8,029 nucleotides of DNA from CAVPGH01 sp046726955. Its GTDB lineage: Bacteria > Acidobacteriota > Vicinamibacteria > Fen-336. Where the stretch lies: the NCBI GenBank assembly GCA_046726955.1, contig JBKPBQ010000442.1:1-8029 (forward strand), written 5' to 3'. Positions 4,685 to 8,029 of the stretch are shown here, piece by piece. The notes beneath the pieces were generated by a model, which was not told the DNA's origin, ran no database searches, and worked only from the letters and a program-made list of their open reading frames with translations. Each line of letters starts with the position of its first letter. Position 1 is the stretch's first letter. The position numbers were made by a program, and so were the translations under genes.

Positions 4685-7322
4685 GCGGCGAAGGGGCCTT
4701 CGGCCGGCTGAGCAGGTTCGCGAAGAGCCGATACGCGCCGGGCACGCCCGCGGGGAGCTGGCGGAAGAAGGACACCGCGGAGTACACGTAGAGGCCGCGC
4801 TCCACCGGGGCCTCGATGAGCAGCCCCTTCTGCGGAGGGTCGCCCTCGTCGTGCGACTCGAGGAGCGCCACCCAGTGGTCGTCCATCGGGTTCATGTTCG
4901 AGACCGAGCGCTCCTGCACCCAGCCCTCGAAGTCCGAAGGCCCGATGCGGTTCGGGAAGTTGAAGAGCGGGTCTTTGGGCACGAGGATGGTCACTGGAGC
5001 CTCCTCGTCCGTGACCCGCTCGTTCATGCGCGCCGGGAAGGGAGGGAGGCCCTTCTCCGCGTACTCCGGCCGCTGGTACTGGACGACGAGCGTGCCCCCG
5101 CGCTTCACCCAGTCGAGGAGCCGTCCGTGACTCGACACGAAGTCGGGACGCACCTTGCCCGCGAGGATGCCGACCACGATCACGTCGAAGCTCGACAAGT
5201 CGCCGGAGAAGAGCGTGTCCTCGTCGAGCCGCGTGACGGCGAGGCCCATCCGCTCGATGGCCTCCGGCACACGGTCGCCGCTGCCCACGATGTAGCCCAC
5301 GCGCACGCGCGCCACCTCCAAGGGGAAGACCCGCACGGTGGCCTTCGCGGGCTCGAGGATGCGGTGGACCTGGATGTGCGGGTAGCTCAGAACGCGCACG
5401 CCCTTCTCGAAGGTGGCGCTGCCGACGGTGGCGCGGGCGCCGACGGTGTAGGCGCCGGCGGCGGCGCCGCCGGGGATCTCGACCTGGAAGCGGACGTCGG
5501 TCCGCTGCTCCCGGCCTTCCACGCGGAAGGCCGTCTCGGCCGGCGTCGTCTTCCAGCCCTCGGGAACGTCGAGCCGCACCGTCCCCGCGACGCCCGCGGC
5601 GGTGTGGCAGACGAGTCGCACGGACAGCGAGCGCGTCGTGCTCCGCGCGGAGGCGGGGACGATCACCAGATCGTCGGCGAGCGACACCGAGACCGGCGGC
5701 ACGACGTTCAGCGGCCGGCGCAGCTCGCCCCGCACCGCGTCCGGGAAGCGGAATTGCACGGGGGCCCGGAGCACCACTGACGCCACCCCCACCTCGGCGG
5801 GAAGCGAGGCCTCGAGGATCGGCGGGTCGAAGGGGTGGCTGCGCCGATCGTCCTTAGGCCATTCGAAGACGCTGCCCTGCGGCTCGCGCAGGAGCCAGTA
5901 GGGAATCGTGGGCGCCGCGTCCGCCGCCGCGGTCACGCGAAACGCCGTCTGCAGGTCGGGAGCCTCCGTGAGGCGCCGGCGCGTGATGGCGGCGGGCGAC
6001 GGCGACGGGGCGGGGGCGATCGCGAGGCCGCCCTGGCCCACGAGCTCTGGAGCGCCCAGCGTGACGCCGGCTCGCTCGGCGACGAAGGCCTGCACGGTCA
6101 CGGTCGCAGTCTCCCCGGGAGCGAGCGTCTCCTGGTCGGAGAGCGCCTCGAGCTGGAGGCCCGACGTGCGCGCGAGCGCCTCCCCGAACTCTCGCTCCTT
6201 CGTCTCGAGGAGGAAGCGGGCCTCGGCGCGTCCCTCGGCGGGCAGATCCGGAGCGTCGAGCGCTGCGAGGGCCGCGCGCAGGGCGCGGAGGCCGCGGGCG
6301 AGGTCGGGGACGACGCGCGCGGGAGCGCGCACGTCGAGCGCGTCGCGGGCGGCCACGGCGGCTTTCTGGGCTTCCTGGAGCGGTCGCGCCAGCACGTCCT
6401 CGGGAAGGCCGCTGAGGGCGGCGATCGCGGTGAGCGTCGTGTCGATGCCGTCGAAGACGCTCGTCTCCGACGAAGGCGCCTTCAACCGGCTCTCCAGCAG
6501 CCGCAGTCCCGAGTACTGCGGCCCCGCGAGCTCCAAGTATCCCTGCTCCTGCGTGCGGTGGAGGCTGCGCCCTTCCATCGCGACCTGGAAGTAGGTGCGG
6601 CCGAGGACGGGATCAAGAAGGCCGGTGGGAAGGCGCAGCGTGGCCTCGGTGTCGGGGGTGGGCTGGGATGGCTCGCTGACGTAGAGCTTGCGCGGCGACC
6701 ACGCGCGCAGCCCCTCCGCGATCTGGTCCGGGAACTCGGCGGGATCCGCGGCCTTCCGGAAGGCGATGGGCGTCAGGTATCCAGCGAGCTGATGGTTGCC
6801 GTGGCCGTCGGCCGTCGTGCCCGTGAAGCGGCTGATGACGACGAGCGGGCGGTAGAGCCGGATGGCCCGCACCATGTCGGCGAGCGCGATCGTCTCGCCA
6901 CCCCACTTCGCCAGCGTCTCCGCCCGGCTCTCTGTGTAGCCGAAGTCGCGGACGCGGGTGAAGAGCTGCTCGCCCCCGTCGAGCCGGCGCGCCTGCAGCA
7001 GCTCCTCGGTGCGCACGACGCCCAACGCGTCGCCCTGCTCGGGGCCGAGCACGTTCTGGCCTCCCTCTCCGCGGTTCAGCGCGAGGTAGGCCACGCGCGC
7101 GTGATCGCCGCGGGCGAGGCGGGCGATGAGCGCGGAGTCCTCGTCGTCCGGATGGGCTCCCGTGTGCATGGCGCTGGCGATCGTGGGCAGGCGGTGCAGG
7201 AGCTGGACGAGGCCGTCCGCTCCCGTGTCGTAGACGGGCCGGACCTGGGCCCGGAGGGCGGGGAGCGCGGCGAGGAGGATCGAGACCAGGACGGCGGGGA
7301 CGAGCCGCGTCTTCGTGTTCAC
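4662..7322 (-). CDS. Exported PIG-L/LmbE-family deacetylase, long multidomain form
   Basis: An 886-residue protein. The GTG at 7322-7320 is chosen as start: GGAGGAG is 7 bases upstream and the protein then opens with a signal peptide (LVPAVLVSILLAALPALRA, cleavage near residue 25). Residues about 36-280 are the PIG-L deacetylase domain. The metal-binding AHPDDED motif is at 56-62 (H57, D60), and DGHGNH at 172-177 supplies the likely third ligand H177; RGEGGQN (84-90) is also typical. This family removes N-acetyl groups from GlcNAc-containing molecules using zinc; the actual substrate here is unknown. Residues about 300-390 are Ala/Arg/Glu-rich helix. Residues about 390-650 are beta-rich and include a NEW3-like stretch (TVRLDVPEGWKTTP, then VEIPGGAAAGAYTV). 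Residues about 660-870 resemble a class I glutamine-amidotransferase-like fold (VGYIVGSGD, FDVIVVGILA, LLDWVKRGGTLVVQY), with no catalytic Cys visible. The tail (PKAPSPPRSPRTS) is disordered. The gene overlaps its upstream neighbour by 4 bases. Confidence 0.92.
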   Translation of the reverse strand: MNTKTRLVPAVLVSILLAALPALRAQVRPVYDTGADGLVQLLHRLPTIASAMHTGAHPDDEDSALIARLARGDHARVAYLALNRGEGGQNVLGPEQGDALGVVRTEELLQARRLDGGEQLFTRVRDFGYTESRAETLAKWGGETIALADMVRAIRLYRPLVVISRFTGTTADGHGNHQLAGYLTPIAFRKAADPAEFPDQIAEGLRAWSPRKLYVSEPSQPTPDTEATLRLPTGLLDPVLGRTYFQVAMEGRSLHRTQEQGYLELAGPQYSGLRLLESRLKAPSSETSVFDGIDTTLTAIAALSGLPEDVLARPLQEAQKAAVAARDALDVRAPARVVPDLARGLRALRAALAALDAPDLPAEGRAEARFLLETKEREFGEALARTSGLQLEALSDQETLAPGETATVTVQAFVAERAGVTLGAPELVGQGGLAIAPAPSPSPAAITRRRLTEAPDLQTAFRVTAAADAAPTIPYWLLREPQGSVFEWPKDDRRSHPFDPPILEASLPAEVGVASVVLRAPVQFRFPDAVRGELRRPLNVVPPVSVSLADDLVIVPASARSTTRSLSVRLVCHTAAGVAGTVRLDVPEGWKTTPAETAFRVEGREQRTDVRFQVEIPGGAAAGAYTVGARATVGSATFEKGVRVLSYPHIQVHRILEPAKATVRVFPLEVARVRVGYIVGSGDRVPEAIERMGLAVTRLDEDTLFSGDLSSFDVIVVGILAGKVRPDFVSSHGRLLDWVKRGGTLVVQYQRPEYAEKGLPPFPARMNERVTDEEAPVTILVPKDPLFNFPNRIGPSDFEGWVQERSVSNMNPMDDHWVALLESHDEGDPPQKGLLIEAPVERGLYVYSAVSFFRQLPAGVPGAYRLFANLLSRPKAPSPPRSPRTS

Positions 7323-8029
7323 TTCGAATCTCCTCCCAGCACCAGTCGGGCGCGGTCGGCCTCCACGGTCAGGACCGCGGTACCGAAGCGATGCTGGGCG
7401 CGGGAGACGCGCGTCTGCAGGGAGAACTCTGCCTCGCGGACGCCGCGCGCCTCGCCGTGCGCCGGCACCACGCGCACGCGCGCGTCCGGACCCGTGAGCA
7501 CCGTCGTTCCCTTGTCGTCCCGCGCGGCGTATCCGACCGCGCGGAGCTGCGCGGCCAGCCGCTCGCGCTCCTCGTCGGTCAGGGCGTAGGTAATGGAGAC
7601 GACGTCCTTCATGAGGAACGTGCCGCGGCGCGCGGCCTGGCCGATCCGGGCCACGTAGCGATCGAGGACGTCCGCCCGCGTGATGGACCGGGCGGGAGTC
7701 AGGTCGGGGTACCAGCGAGCCAGGAAGTCCTTGTGGTACTCCATGAGCCACACCCGGAACACCGGCTCGTTCGTCGGCGCCGGCCGTCCCTCCGCGGCGT
7801 ACGTCATCTCGAACCACGGCACTTCGTCCGTGTCCGTGCGCCGCGTGACGGGTCCGCCGTCGGCGCCGCCCGCGGCCTCCGTCCAGCGCGCTTTGATCGC
7901 GGCGCTTCCGTCCGGTATCTCCACGCCGAAGGCGAGGCCGCTCGTGCCCGCCGGTCCCTGGCCGCCCGGCTCGAACAGCTCGAAGTACGTGTGGCGGCCG
8001 TAGAAATAGATGCCCGTGTAGGTCTGGTC
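7319..8029 (-). CDS. Protein of unknown function, 5'-truncated (DUF5829-like?)
   Basis: The open frame runs off the right edge with no stop, so the true start lies outside; 236 residues are visible. A GTG at 7924 is not the start, because coherent protein continues upstream (YTGIYFYGRHTYFELFEP, then SGLAFGVEIPDG). That segment (Tyr-Phe-Glu-Leu strand, Gly-Leu-Ala-Phe-Gly-Val) resembles a glyoxalase/VOC-like beta fold, and from memory I associate it with DUF5829, at low confidence. Further on are WFEMTYA, VWLMEYHKDFLARWYPDL, a helix (SITRADVLDRYVARIGQAARR), and a C-terminal beta-rich part with VSRAQHRFGTAVLTVEADRARLVLGGDSK at the end. The C-terminal region repeats alternating short strands but shows no catalytic motif I recognise. 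The stop TGA (7321-7319) overlaps the GTG of the deacetylase gene in GTGA, indicating translational coupling, so the two proteins are probably made together. Whether it has a signal peptide cannot be seen. Confidence 0.85.
   Translation of the reverse strand, partial: DQTYTGIYFYGRHTYFELFEPGGQGPAGTSGLAFGVEIPDGSAAIKARWTEAAGGADGGPVTRRTDTDEVPWFEMTYAAEGRPAPTNEPVFRVWLMEYHKDFLARWYPDLTPARSITRADVLDRYVARIGQAARRGTFLMKDVVSITYALTDEERERLAAQLRAVGYAARDDKGTTVLTGPDARVRVVPAHGEARGVREAEFSLQTRVSRAQHRFGTAVLTVEADRARLVLGGDSK
7330..7336 (-). promoter_or_regulatory. Strong ribosome site fixing the GTG start of the deacetylase
   Basis: GGAGGAG, reading on the minus strand, ends 7 bases before the GTG at 7322. It lies inside the last codons of the upstream gene. 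It decides against reading the same open frame from further upstream (for example 7817), which would overlap that gene by about 500 bases. Confidence 0.85.

Noticed and set aside
5835..7589. Plus-strand open frame of 584 codons
   Set aside because: It is antisense to the PIG-L gene and its coupled neighbour. The product is low-complexity Arg/Glu/Gly/Ala with no motif or ribosome site, so it is a GC-driven shadow.
7323..7817. Upstream extension of the deacetylase to 1051 residues
   Set aside because: It would overlap the neighbouring gene by about 500 bases, adds Arg/Gly-rich sequence without features, and ignores the ribosome site and signal peptide at the GTG at 7322.
1..8029. tRNA, rRNA, CRISPR, toxin-antitoxin or phage genes
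   Set aside because: I looked for clover-leaf and repeat-spacer patterns and for short paired genes by eye and found none; nearly all sequence is accounted for by the seven genes.

Overview
The window is about 8 kb of very GC-rich bacterial DNA, apparently a metagenome-assembled contig end. Bases 1-68 are not biological: they are an Illumina P5 end, a 10-base index and a Nextera Read 1/transposase sequence. Everything from base 69 on is genomic. Every gene I can support lies on the minus strand. The high GC, GC-rich third codon positions, and the mix of a long secreted PIG-L deacetylase, TPCRIVDTR-type secreted proteins, a di-heme peroxidase and a fungalysin-type protease suggest an environmental Gram-negative such as Acidobacteriota (Thermoanaerobaculia-like). 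That placement is inference, not proof.

Layout, in the direction of transcription (right to left). A 5'-truncated gene for an unrecognised, possibly DUF5829-like protein (8029-7319) overlaps by 4 bases (GTGA) a gene for an 886-residue exported PIG-L/LmbE deacetylase with NEW3-like and amidotransferase-like C-terminal regions (7322-4662). A cluster of four CTAG sites at helical-turn spacing straddles its stop codon. Then comes a pair of tandem paralogues, both exactly 353 residues: one at 4554-3493, followed by a strong intrinsic terminator (3477-3439), and one at 3296-2235, preceded by a 5' leader with an inverted repeat. The second paralogue is followed after 34 bases by a small secreted Pro/Ser-rich coiled-coil protein (2199-1681), and 41 bases later by a di-heme cytochrome c peroxidase-family protein (1639-596) that ends in a terminator-like hairpin (577-541). 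After a 263-base intergenic region with short direct repeats, the N-terminus of a fungalysin/thermolysin-type (FTP prodomain) metallopeptidase starts at 332 and is cut by the adapter at base 69.

Every protein whose N-terminus is visible (six of seven) carries a signal peptide, so the locus works in the periplasm or outside the cell: sugar N-deacetylation, peroxide or redox chemistry, proteolysis and two disulfide-rich proteins of unknown role. No tRNA, rRNA, CRISPR, insertion sequence or phage gene was seen. I do not see a clearly new defence or mobile system. The most distinctive items are the cysteine-locked paralogue pair and the adapter chimera, which creates false peptides at the contig end.
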